In this document: positions 26,835 to 34,601 of the stretch, one piece after another | Layout: the number at the start of each line of letters is the position of its first letter | Position numbering within the stretch: position 1 is the stretch's first letter | Position numbers and translations under genes: made by a program | Notes under the pieces: generated by a model | Told to the model about the DNA's origin: nothing | The model's database searches: none | The model's input: only the letters and a program-made list of their open reading frames with translations | From: Myxococcales bacterium UBA1203 | GTDB lineage: Bacteria; Myxococcota; Myxococcia; Myxococcales; UBA5297 | Direction of reading: 5' to 3' | DNA length: 64,000 bases | NCBI GenBank assembly: GCA_002309695.1 | Contig: DBXV01000017.1 | Coordinates: 61,527 to 125,526 of the forward strand

Positions 26835-27491
26835 TCAGCCGATGTTGTTGACGGTAAAGGAGATGGAGAAGCTGACGGTGCCCCCCGATGCCGACGATGT
26901 GCTTCCCAATGTAATGTTGTCAAAGAAGTGGCTGACGGAACCCGAATCGAATTCGCGCCGCTCGCCGGAGGGCAGAAGCTCGATGCGCACGGGGCCATTT
27001 TCCGTCTGATCGGGCAGGGCCCTGCCGATGCCGACCGGCGTCCAGACAGAGGCCTTGAGCATCTTCATAAAGCTGGACACGTCCTCATTGGAGACCGCTT
27101 CGGCCTTGAGATCGATATGTCCATCTTTTTCGCTGAATGACGTGAACCAGACGTTTTTGGGAACCGACGTGGCCAGCGCATCCAGCATTTTGACGGGACC
27201 GCTCCGGCCTTTTTCCAAATCGCTGAGCGTCTTCAGCTGCTCCTCAATTTTTTTCTTTTTGGCCTGGAAGCTCTCGACCTCGCCGATGGCGCTTTTCAGA
27301 TTATTGATCTCCGTATTCTGGGCGGCGATCGTCCGTTTCTGCTTTTTGATGAAATCCTGTTTTTCCGAATAATACATCCAATTGGCGACGGCGGCGGCGC
27401 AGACGCAGAGCAGAATGGCGACCAGGGCGCCCATCCCCGGCGTCTTTTTCTTTCGTACTGTTTTGTGCGGAAGCAGGTTGATGCGAATCAT
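26835..27491 (-). CDS. pilN: Type IV pilus alignment protein PilN
   Basis: 218 residues. The extreme N-terminus MIRINLLPHKTVRKKK is the PilM-binding signature shared by PilN proteins. A transmembrane segment (about residues 22-43), a coiled coil and a ferredoxin-like domain (VWFTSFSEKDGHIDLKAEAV) follow. It links PilM in the cytoplasm to PilO in the periplasm. Confidence 0.96.
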   Translation of the reverse strand: MIRINLLPHKTVRKKKTPGMGALVAILLCVCAAAVANWMYYSEKQDFIKKQKRTIAAQNTEINNLKSAIGEVESFQAKKKKIEEQLKTLSDLEKGRSGPVKMLDALATSVPKNVWFTSFSEKDGHIDLKAEAVSNEDVSSFMKMLKASVWTPVGIGRALPDQTENGPVRIELLPSGERREFDSGSVSHFFDNITLGSTSSASGGTVSFSISFTVNNIG

Positions 27492-27530
27492 TGAATGACC
27501 TCGATTCCGGCAGCCGCCGGAGGATCGAAT

Positions 27531-28604
27531 TTACTTGTCGTTCAGTTTGCGGAGGCCGAGACCCACGGCGACGGCGGCGATGGGGGCAAGCCCCATGATG
27601 TAGGCGGGGTCAAATTTTCGGCTGTCGATTTCGATGCAGCGGAAAGGATTGAGGTATTCGACCGAAATTCCGGAATTCTGCTCGATGGCTTTGAACAGCG
27701 CCGGAACCTTGGCAGAACCGCCGGAGACCAAGAGCCGCCCGATGTGACCGTCCGCGGCGTTGGACGTGTAGAAGTCGATGGTCTGCTGAATTTCACCGGC
27801 AATCTGCGCGGCCGTGGTTTCCAGAACGGCTTCCACTTCCTGAGGAACAATGGCATCGCTGTCGGTGTCAGCCCCACCGGACTTCAGCGCTTCAGCCTGC
27901 TCATGCGAGACATTCAGCTGCTTCTGGATTTCCTGCGTGAACAGATTGCCGCCGGAAGTGATGTTGCGGGTGAAGACGGGATTGCCGTTATTCACGATGT
28001 CTATGTTCGTGATGGAGGCACCGATGTTCAGCAGGGCGACCGTCTCACCGCTGGAAACGTCGTAGTTGGCCTCAAAGCAGTTTTGCACGGCCAGCGTGTC
28101 AACATCGACAATGGACGCCGTCAGTCCCGCCTCGGCAACGGCAGTCACGAAGTCATCGACGATGTTTTTGCGGGACGCCACCAGAAGGACATCCATCTGC
28201 CCCGACTGGTCGTCCTCAGTGGGGAGCGCGACGGCGTCGAGGTAGGTGTCGTTGATGTCGATGTTGATGTACTGGCCCGCCTCGCTCTTGATCGACTCGT
28301 CCAGCTGCTCCTGATCCATGGTCGGCATGCGGATGGTTTTGATGATGACCGAGTGTCCCGGAATGGAGAGCGTGACGTTTTTATTTTTGATGCGGTGTTC
28401 CTCGACGAGCTCGCGAATCGCCTGCGTGATGCAGTCGGAGTTCATCACGGAGCCGTCGATAATGGCATCGGCGGGAAGCGGCTTGATGCCGAAGGATTGA
28501 AGCTGGTAGCCGACGACGCCGCGCTGGACGACTTCCTTGAGCTGGACGAGCTTGACCGAGGTGGAGCCGATGTCGAGGCCCAGGGTAAGTTTGGGGCTGG
28601 CCAT
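27531..28604 (-). CDS. pilM: Type IV pilus actin-like protein PilM
   Basis: 357 residues of the FtsA/PilM actin fold: phosphate-1 motif GLDIGSTSVKLVQL at residues 8-21, connecting segment VALLNIGASITNIDIV, and the adenosine motif GHIGRLLVSGGSAKVPAL. PilM binds the PilN N-terminus on the cytoplasmic side of the pilus machine. First gene of pilMNOPQ. The ATG at 28604 has GGAGG upstream, and a promoter-like sequence lies 86 bases before it. Confidence 0.97.
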   Translation of the reverse strand: MASPKLTLGLDIGSTSVKLVQLKEVVQRGVVGYQLQSFGIKPLPADAIIDGSVMNSDCITQAIRELVEEHRIKNKNVTLSIPGHSVIIKTIRMPTMDQEQLDESIKSEAGQYINIDINDTYLDAVALPTEDDQSGQMDVLLVASRKNIVDDFVTAVAEAGLTASIVDVDTLAVQNCFEANYDVSSGETVALLNIGASITNIDIVNNGNPVFTRNITSGGNLFTQEIQKQLNVSHEQAEALKSGGADTDSDAIVPQEVEAVLETTAAQIAGEIQQTIDFYTSNAADGHIGRLLVSGGSAKVPALFKAIEQNSGISVEYLNPFRCIEIDSRKFDPAYIMGLAPIAAVAVGLGLRKLNDK

Positions 28605-28689
28605 TCTGGGAAACCTCCGCTGCTTGCCGGAAAACGGCGTGCCGATGCCGCTCCGGAGCAGTCAGGTAAGGGCGCTGAAAAGGCGGCGC

Positions 28690-28717
28690 ACTTTAGTGCG
28701 AAGAGGGCAGGCGCCAA
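28690..28717 (-). promoter_or_regulatory. Probable promoter of pilMNOPQ
   Basis: TTGGCG (28712-28717), 16 bases, TAAAGT (28690-28695), then GCGCCGCC and TTTT. It fits the window's promoter pattern with a weaker -35. It lies in the 265-base gap between the ABC permease gene and pilM; the rest of that gap shows nothing recognisable. Confidence 0.45.
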
Positions 28718-28869
28718 AAAAATGGCCAAAAAACTTCTGCCCTCTATTCGCCGACTGACAGCCGCCGCATCGATGGTGAGCACGGGTAAGTTTTATGGGA
28801 TAGGAATGACTACAAAACTGTTTCCTGCCGCTGGCCTCAGGACGCGGCCGGCGATTGTCTGCAAAGCGG

Positions 28870-29637
28870 CTATTTGAAGTCGCGCCGGGAGAAAAAGAGA
28901 ACCGCCAGCGCCAGCATGATTCCCGAGTAGCCAAAGGCATAGGCGACAGCGAGTGCCACGTCGCTGCCTGATACGCTCAAAAGGTGCGTCGCGTGGGGTT
29001 TGTAGTCGAGGCGGTCGAGCTGAGGGAGGAAGTAGTAGGCGGCTTTGGCCACACCCGTGACTAGGGCATTCTGGGCGCGCTCTCCCAGACGGTAGATGTC
29101 TCCCGACAGGTGCCCCGCGATGTAGATGCCCGCTGTGACCATGGCCGAGACGATGGAGCCCGCGAAGCTGGACATGGCGAAGCCGATGCTGGAGAGCACC
29201 AGAAGCTCCACATAGAGAGTGCCGATGGCCGCGAGATACTGGCTGCGCATGGGGCAGTGCATGACGGCGAGCTCAATCCAGAAGATGGCGGTCATGGCGA
29301 GGAGCAGGACGCCCAGGGTGATCATGTTGCCGGCCATGCGGCCCAGAATAAAGGTCGCGCGCGAGACGGGCTTGGAAACCACCATGAAGATGGTCCGGCG
29401 CTCGATTTCCTTCCCCAGCTGCGTGGCCGACAGGAAGATGGCCAGGACCACGAGCATCAGGCTCATGCCCGCCAGTCCCATATCCACCAGGACGCGCTCG
29501 ATGCTGGCGACGGAAACGTCGGCCAGGAGCGTGGACATCAGAAGCGCCAGAAGGGCGAAACCGGCGATGAGCATGGTGATGCGGTTGCGCCGGGCTTCAC
29601 GGAATCCGTTGAGTGCGAGGGCTAAAAACGCGTTCAT
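28870..29637 (-). CDS. ABC-2 type permease, PilI-like position
   Basis: 255 residues with about six transmembrane segments (for example ITMLIAGFALLALLMSTLLA and the last one VALAVAYAFGYSGIMLALAV). NREAR-type N-terminus and the short cytoplasmic loop ERRTIFMVVSKPVSRATFIL are typical of NosY-like ABC-2 permeases. It overlaps the ATPase gene by four bases. In Myxococcus, from memory, pilG-pilH-pilI lie just upstream of pilD/pilM, and PilI is the permease partner of the ATPase PilH. The position here matches, so a role in pilus assembly is plausible. These are not the chemotaxis-like PilG/H/I of Pseudomonas. Confidence 0.75.
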   Translation of the reverse strand: MNAFLALALNGFREARRNRITMLIAGFALLALLMSTLLADVSVASIERVLVDMGLAGMSLMLVVLAIFLSATQLGKEIERRTIFMVVSKPVSRATFILGRMAGNMITLGVLLLAMTAIFWIELAVMHCPMRSQYLAAIGTLYVELLVLSSIGFAMSSFAGSIVSAMVTAGIYIAGHLSGDIYRLGERAQNALVTGVAKAAYYFLPQLDRLDYKPHATHLLSVSGSDVALAVAYAFGYSGIMLALAVLFFSRRDFK

Positions 29638-30626
29638 CCGATGATCTCCCCGCCCGGGCTGGCCTTGTAGCCGGCGTCCTTGACCACATCCATGAAGAGG
29701 TCCTCCAGGCTGAAGCGAACCTGCTGCACCTGCGTGATGCGGCCGCCCGCGGCGATGATTTTGGTGATGAGAGTGTTGGATTCCTCGCCCTTGACGCGGA
29801 CCAGAAGCCGCCCCTCCAGCTCGTGAATCGCTTCGGGCGCGCTGCCGCCGGTGAGAGACTCCAGCTGGCCGCGGTTCAGTCCTTCGAGGCCAATCTCCAC
29901 GGCGGGAGCCTTCGTCGTCAGAAGGTCGCGCACGCTGCCCTCTTTGCGGAGCCGGCCGGACACGAGGACGGCCACGTGGTCGCAGAGCGCTTCGATGTCG
30001 GGGATGATATGGGTGCAGAAGAGAATCGTCGTCCCCTTGGCGCGCTCGTGCAGGATGATGTCCCGGATCTGGCGGCGCCCGACCGGATCGAGGCCGCTGG
30101 TGGGTTCATCGAGAATGAGCAGGCGGGGCTCGCCCACCAGCGCCTGAGCGAAGGCCACGCGCTGGACCATGCCCTTGGAATAGCGGCGAATCTGCATGCC
30201 GGCGGAGCGGGTCATGCCCACCTCGTCGAGAACTTCTTCCACCCGCGCCTTCGTCTTCTTCGGGTCGTATCCGGCCAGCTGCGCGCCCAGCGTCACAAAT
30301 TCGCGGCCGGTCAGATAGTCGTAGGGCATGGGATTTTCGGGAAGGTAGCCCACCTGTCGCCGCGCCTTGGGATCGGAGGGCGGCAGTCCGAACAGGCGGA
30401 CCGTTCCCTCGCTGGCCTGCACTAGGTTCATCAGGATTTTGATGGTGGTGGACTTGCCCGCACCGTTGGGGCCCAGGAGTCCAAAAATCTGGCCACTGTC
30501 CACCTTGAGATCCAGGGACTTGAGTGCCTGGACCTTTTTGGCCAGCCAGAATCCAAGTCGGTACTGCTTGGAGACGCCCTTCAGTTCGATGGGGGCGGGG
30601 GATGGCGTCTTGCTGTCTTCGGTCAT
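29634..30626 (-). CDS. ABC transporter ATPase, PilH-like position
   Basis: 330 residues from the ATG at 30626; the longer frame to 30791 adds an implausible leader. It has Walker A GPNGAGKST (residues 52-60), signature RYSKGMVQR, Walker B LLILDEPTSGLD and a switch histidine (FCTHIIPDIE). A C-terminal domain of the DUF4162 type follows (LEGRLLVRVKGEESNTLITK). Partner of the overlapping permease gene. No clear Shine-Dalgarno precedes the start, and the leader is an unusual pyrimidine tract. Confidence 0.85.
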   Translation of the reverse strand: MTEDSKTPSPAPIELKGVSKQYRLGFWLAKKVQALKSLDLKVDSGQIFGLLGPNGAGKSTTIKILMNLVQASEGTVRLFGLPPSDPKARRQVGYLPENPMPYDYLTGREFVTLGAQLAGYDPKKTKARVEEVLDEVGMTRSAGMQIRRYSKGMVQRVAFAQALVGEPRLLILDEPTSGLDPVGRRQIRDIILHERAKGTTILFCTHIIPDIEALCDHVAVLVSGRLRKEGSVRDLLTTKAPAVEIGLEGLNRGQLESLTGGSAPEAIHELEGRLLVRVKGEESNTLITKIIAAGGRITQVQQVRFSLEDLFMDVVKDAGYKASPGGEIIG

Positions 30627-30635
30627 GGTCACTTG

Positions 30636-30690
30636 GGAAGGGAGGAAAGGGGAGAGAGTGTTGAGTGAGAGAGGGGAAAAACTGTGAGGG
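30636..30690 (-). promoter_or_regulatory. C/T-rich, G-poor leader before the ABC ATPase gene
   Basis: On the transcribed (minus) strand this stretch is almost entirely C and T, with blocks such as CCCCTCTCTC and CTCTCCCCTTTCC. It is the 3' part of the 208-base gap after the TPR gene. A C-rich, G-poor RNA is what Rho utilisation sites look like. No Shine-Dalgarno is visible. Confidence 0.3.
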
Positions 30691-30834
30691 GCGGGAATGC
30701 AGCCGGAGCATCTGAGGCGCGTGAAGGCGCCGCTCTTTCGTGTCCGTCCGCTCCGAAAAATCCGCATCAGAGGGAAGAACGTCAGCGCCATTCGGCGCGC
30801 GCCTGTTCTGCGGCTTTCAGGACGTCGGGCAAGG

Positions 30835-31695
30835 CTACGGCGTCACGCTGATTTCGAGGCGTTTCTGCTGCTCCGAGGAATAGGCGCGGTGGTCTTTTTC
30901 CGAGAGATAGATGGTGCCGCCGAAGGGGTCCTCGGGAACGCCCGGCAGGTCATGGCTCGACACCAGCTCCTGCACGTCCGCCGGATGGCGCCCTTCGCGG
31001 GCCAGAAAAGCCGCCTGCGCGTTTTCCACGGCCTGAAGAACCTGCTCCAGACGGATCTCCTGAACGCGGGCGGCGTAGGCTTCCTTTTCGTCCTCATATT
31101 CGGCCGTCTCGTAGAGCGCTTCGGCCAGCTGCAGGGCCATGTCCGTGTCGCCGGCCTGCGCGTAGAGGCGCGTGACCAGCTTGGGAATGTACTCCACCGT
31201 TCCGGGCAGGCCGACGAGCGGCGCCAGCGTGTCGGCCGCGTCTTTGTAGCGCTTGTAGAAGTGGCTGTAATTGAACGAGAGAAGCAGCCGCTCGTTGGCG
31301 TTCTGCGGGCAGACCTTCAGGCCGCGCTCCATGATTTCGGTCGATTCGTCCACGTTCTTCCAGCCGTGGAGGCCGCCCGTGTTGATGGGAATGGCCTGTC
31401 CGACGAACTGGTAGGCGTAGCAGAAGTCCGGGTCCAGCCGCGTCACCAGGTCGCCGTAGTGATAGACGTGCATGTAATCTTCGGGCCGGATGGCGACGCC
31501 CAGCGCATGACTCGTCTGAATCCAGTAGAAATCGGCCAGCGCGTTGATGAAGGGACGGCCCGCGTAGCGGAGCACGTTGGGGTTGGGGAGAATCAGTTCG
31601 CCTTTGGCTGATTTCAGAGCCTTTTTGGGCGGCGCGGACAGTGCCGCGGTGGCCGCGAGGCAGGCCAGGCCGATGATGATGTTGTTCCGAAGCAT
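30835..31695 (-). CDS. TPR-like envelope protein, PilG-like position
   Basis: 286 residues. The N-terminus has a weak signal peptide (NNIIIGLACLAATAALSA). The middle has TPR-like helices (AYQFVGQAIPINTGG and ANERLLLSFNYSHFYKRYKD). The C-terminus has the line LPGVPEDPFGGTIYLSEKDH, similar to the Asp-Pro-(Phe/Trp)-Gly turn at the end of type II pseudopilins. It precedes the ABC ATPase and permease genes, as pilG precedes pilH and pilI in Myxococcus (from memory), so a PilG-like role is possible but rests on position only. Confidence 0.6.
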   Translation of the reverse strand: MLRNNIIIGLACLAATAALSAPPKKALKSAKGELILPNPNVLRYAGRPFINALADFYWIQTSHALGVAIRPEDYMHVYHYGDLVTRLDPDFCYAYQFVGQAIPINTGGLHGWKNVDESTEIMERGLKVCPQNANERLLLSFNYSHFYKRYKDAADTLAPLVGLPGTVEYIPKLVTRLYAQAGDTDMALQLAEALYETAEYEDEKEAYAARVQEIRLEQVLQAVENAQAAFLAREGRHPADVQELVSSHDLPGVPEDPFGGTIYLSEKDHRAYSSEQQKRLEISVTP

Positions 31696-31739
31696 GACAG
31701 GCAGAGGCAGGGACAGAGTCTGAAAAAAGAGAGTCGGCG

Positions 31740-31768
31740 CCCTTAGGAATCGGCCTTTCCCTTGTCAA
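31740..31768 (-). promoter_or_regulatory. Promoter of the TPR/ABC genes
   Basis: Perfect TTGACA (31763-31768), 17 bases, TAAGGG (31740-31745), CGCCGAC, then six T. Predicted leader only about 40-45 bases. Confidence 0.65.
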
Positions 31769-31808
31769 CGCCGTCGGCAGGTTCGGATGCGCCGCCGCCT
31801 CAGCTTCG

Positions 31809-32579
31809 TCAGCCTGCGGCCCGGGCGGCGCAGAAGACGCGCACTTCCGCTGCTCCCGCGCCGTTCAATGCTTTGGCTGCTTCGCGCGCCGTCGCGCCCG
31901 TGGTCATCACGTCGTCCACGAGCAGAATTTTCTGCCCCCGGACGATGCGCTCATCCGCCCAAAAAGCCCCGCGAACGTTGAGCTGTCTGTCAGAGGCGCT
32001 CTGACCCACCTGCGCCCGCGTGGCACGAATGCGCCGGAGTGCGAAGGGCGCGGCCTTTTTCGCAGGTGAAATTTTCTGTGCCAGCGCGCGGGCGAGAAGT
32101 GCCGACTGATTGAAGCCGCGCTCATGCAGCCGGGACGGATGCAGCGGAACCGGCACCAGAAGGCCGCACCAGACGACATCCTCGCGGGCCGCGCCGATGC
32201 AGAGGGCGGCCAGCCGCCGGGCAGTCTGCGGCGCGTCCTGATATTTCAGACGTCGAATCGCGTCGGCGATGGCTGCGCCATAGATGAAACCGGCGCGCGT
32301 GCGGGTGAAGGGCGGGGGAAGAGCGGCGCAGTCCGGGCAGACGATGCCGCCCGTGTCGGGGAGCGCGCAGACAGGACAATGGCCGGGCGGAAGCTCCACG
32401 AGCGTCTCGCGGCAATCGGCGCAGAGAATCACGTCGTCGTGCCGCAGCGGCGTCCGGCAGGCCGCGCAGCGGTCAGGAAAGAGAATGCCTGCGGCGCGCT
32501 CAGCCGCCCGACGGAACGCCTGTGTCAGAAGAAGCGCAGGAGCGGGGCGATTCCCATTCAGCCGCGCCTCGGGCGGCAT
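31809..32579 (-). CDS. comF: ComF family phosphoribosyltransferase-like protein
   Basis: A ComF protein of about 256 residues. The frame is open to 32807, but the extra residues look random, and the ATG at 32579 lies just before the conserved part; the exact start is uncertain as no Shine-Dalgarno is clear. Four CxxC-type pairs (CAAC, CADC, CPVC, CPDC) form the N-terminal zinc ribbon. The C-terminal domain has PVPLHPSRLHERGFNQS and the PRPP-binding loop ILLVDDVMTTGATA. ComF proteins support DNA uptake or single-strand DNA handling in competent bacteria, which would fit the neighbouring type IV pilus genes. Confidence 0.9.
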   Translation of the reverse strand: MPPEARLNGNRPAPALLLTQAFRRAAERAAGILFPDRCAACRTPLRHDDVILCADCRETLVELPPGHCPVCALPDTGGIVCPDCAALPPPFTRTRAGFIYGAAIADAIRRLKYQDAPQTARRLAALCIGAAREDVVWCGLLVPVPLHPSRLHERGFNQSALLARALAQKISPAKKAAPFALRRIRATRAQVGQSASDRQLNVRGAFWADERIVRGQKILLVDDVMTTGATAREAAKALNGAGAAEVRVFCAARAAG

Positions 32580-32924
32580 GTTCGGCGTCGATGTCCGGAA
32601 ATTTGTTTCCAATGGCGTCCCCATCCACGGCCGGCTGTCTGCCGCGCTCTTTGCGCATTTCGCGGCCAGTGGCCGCTGTCGGCACAAAAATCCACAGCTC
32701 ATTTGGGGGATGCGGATGGGGAATGAGGAACGCCCATTTTTTTTCTTGACATGCCTTCCCGGCCCGCATGCGCCGCCTTTGAAGCTGACGGAGGGAGAGG
32801 GGGGCAAATCTACGCAATAGTCTCTTTGCTATGCATGTTTCATATATTGGAAGATAAATGTCATATATATATTTAAATATAATCCTGATTTATTCTTGTT
32901 TCGCACAATTCCCCTCCTCCAATA

Positions 32925-33395
32925 ACGATAGTTCTCCAATTCTCGCCGCGATTGTAATTGCAATAAGTGTCATTCGACACGGTATAATAATGCTTCGACA
33001 TTCAGGCTTCGGCGGCCACGTATTTCTCAAATTCAGCAACCGTGACAGACTTTTTCTTCAATGTAAAAGCATTTTCAAATGTCACAGTGTCGTCCGATGA
33101 ATGACTTCCCGTATTTATTGTAGCTTAAAATCAATGAACCAGCGGAAAGAGGTTTTTAATAGAGGTTTTTATTGTACTTCGTCTCGCCTGTATTGTTGTT
33201 CAGTTAGAAACCATCATCGAGAACACCTGAATCTTCGTCATTCGAAGAGGGAGCAAATCTCCGAGTCTTCAATAATGCCCGCATCGGCCACAATACCGGC
33301 CTCATCATCACACAGACTCAATTCTCTGAACCACCGCCGGTAAACAGCAGCGAACCAATAAAAACAGGCAAAACACCTCAACAGATTTCCCCCCT
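32925..33395 (-). pseudogene. Decayed copy of the FGE-like lipoprotein gene
   Basis: Read on the minus strand, this region aligns along its length with 36005-36790 of the intact-looking gene, in inverted orientation. It starts in the leader/signal-peptide region (TTTTGCCTGTTTTTATTGG versus TTTTGCCAATTTTTATTGG), continues through the acidic linker (GGCCGGTATTGTGGCCGATG) and ends in the domain (GTCACGGTTGCTGAATTTGA), close to the codons for NYNRG. The cysteine-repeat region is missing, and several stops and frame changes break it. The flanks 32580-32924 and 33396-33480 hold no gene I can support. Confidence 0.8.
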
Positions 33396-33404
33396 TTCAA
33401 AAGT

Positions 33405-33427
33405 GAAATACAGCGCACCTGTATTTC
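33405..33427. promoter_or_regulatory. Palindrome upstream of dapA
   Basis: GAAATACAG and CTGTATTTC form perfect 9-base arms around a 5-base centre, 54 bases before the dapA start. This is an operator-like dyad; no T-run follows, so it is not a terminator. Confidence 0.4.
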
Positions 33428-33480
33428 GCAAAAGAAGAGACCGATCTCCCGTTTCCCCCTCCATTCCCCGAGGTTTCAAA

Positions 33481-34377
33481 ATGCTCAGACTTCAAGGCGT
33501 CATCACCGCGCTCGCCACTCCTTTCCGCGCTTCCATGCTCGAACTCGACGAAGAGGCTTACGCAGAGCACATCAACAGTCAGATTGAATTCGGCGTCGGC
33601 GGCCTCTGCCCCATGGGAACCACGGGCGAGGCCGCAGCCATGAGTGCGGGTGAGCGCCGCCGCGCCGTGGAAATTGCCGTGCTCTGCGCCGACGGCGAGG
33701 TTCCCGTCATCGCGGGCGCGGGCAGCAATTCGACCGCCGCCGCCATCGACAACGTTGCCATGGTTCGCGACGCGGGCGCCGATGCCGCGCTCGTCGTCAC
33801 GCCCTATTACAACAAGCCAACGCAGGCGGGCATTCTCGCCCATTACAGGGCCATCGCCGCCGCCCATCCCGGCTTCCCGCTCGTCGCCTACAACGTCCCG
33901 GGGCGCACGGGTGTGGACCTCTTGCCCGAGACGGTTCAGCGCCTCTGCGACATCCCCGAAATCGTCGGTCTCAAGGAAGCCACGGGGAACATCGCCCGCC
34001 TCACCGACATTCTTGCGCTCGTCGGCACAGAGCGCCTCAGCCTCCTTTCGGGCGACGATTTCACCGCCGCCGCCTTCTGCGCTCTGGGCGGTAGCGGCGT
34101 CATCAGCGTCTCGTCCAACCTCGTCCCCGCCCTCATGACCGAGATGATTCAGTGCGCCCGTGACTCGCAGATGCCCCGCGCTGCCGAGATTCAGACGAAG
34201 CTCGCCGCCCTCCACCGCGCGCTCTTCGCCGAGTCGAGTCCCATCCCAGTCAAGGCAGCGCTCGCGCTTCTCGGCCGCTATGGCCCCGACATGCGCCTGC
34301 CGCTCACGCCGATGTCCGATGCGAAGCGCCCGCTCCTCGAAAGCGCCATGAAAGAGCTCGGGCTCATCGGCGGGTGA
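33481..34377 (+). CDS. dapA: 4-hydroxy-tetrahydrodipicolinate synthase
   Basis: 298 residues from the ATG at 33481 (GAGG seven bases upstream). It condenses pyruvate with aspartate semialdehyde in the lysine/diaminopimelate pathway. Visible are GTTGE (residues 46-50), the proton-relay tyrosine pair in TPYYNKP (about 108-114), Tyr137 in YNVPGRTG and the Schiff-base Lys165 in VGLKEATG. Length and motifs fit true DapA, though close relatives (N-acetylneuraminate lyase, KDG aldolase) share the fold. YNVPGRT with the GTTGE motif favours DapA. It stands alone, without other dap genes. Confidence 0.92.
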   Translation: MLRLQGVITALATPFRASMLELDEEAYAEHINSQIEFGVGGLCPMGTTGEAAAMSAGERRRAVEIAVLCADGEVPVIAGAGSNSTAAAIDNVAMVRDAGADAALVVTPYYNKPTQAGILAHYRAIAAAHPGFPLVAYNVPGRTGVDLLPETVQRLCDIPEIVGLKEATGNIARLTDILALVGTERLSLLSGDDFTAAAFCALGGSGVISVSSNLVPALMTEMIQCARDSQMPRAAEIQTKLAALHRALFAESSPIPVKAALALLGRYGPDMRLPLTPMSDAKRPLLESAMKELGLIGG

Positions 34378-34507
34378 GATTTCCTCAAAGCGCGGCCTTT
34401 CATTTTCACCTTCGACGCTCCAAAATCCGCTTCGCTTCCGGGCACCTGAAAATTTCCATCCCCTGTCGATCGGCCGTTGTCCCTGAAGGGGAAGTTGGAA
34501 AATTTTT

Positions 34508-34565
34508 CTGAAAAAAATAATTTTTTTCAGGTGGTCTGCCGTCTGCCGAAGCGGCTTTTTTATTT
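34508..34565 (+). terminator. Probable terminator after dapA
   Basis: CTGAAAAAAATAATTTTTTTCAG is an AT-rich dyad. After it comes a short GCCG/CGGC hairpin with six T. The second part is a weak but plausible intrinsic terminator before the DUF1015 gene. Confidence 0.5.
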
Positions 34566-34601
34566 TCCCCTTTCCTCCAACCTCAAAAGGAACATCCAGT
34601 C

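Noticed and set aside
32858..33343. Two plus-strand 80-codon frames
   Set aside because: They are antisense to the decayed lipoprotein copy, which explains the region by base-level similarity.
34508..34530. AT-rich palindrome after dapA as an operator
   Set aside because: It is low-complexity A/T and lies beside a terminator-like hairpin, so a role in transcription end is more likely.
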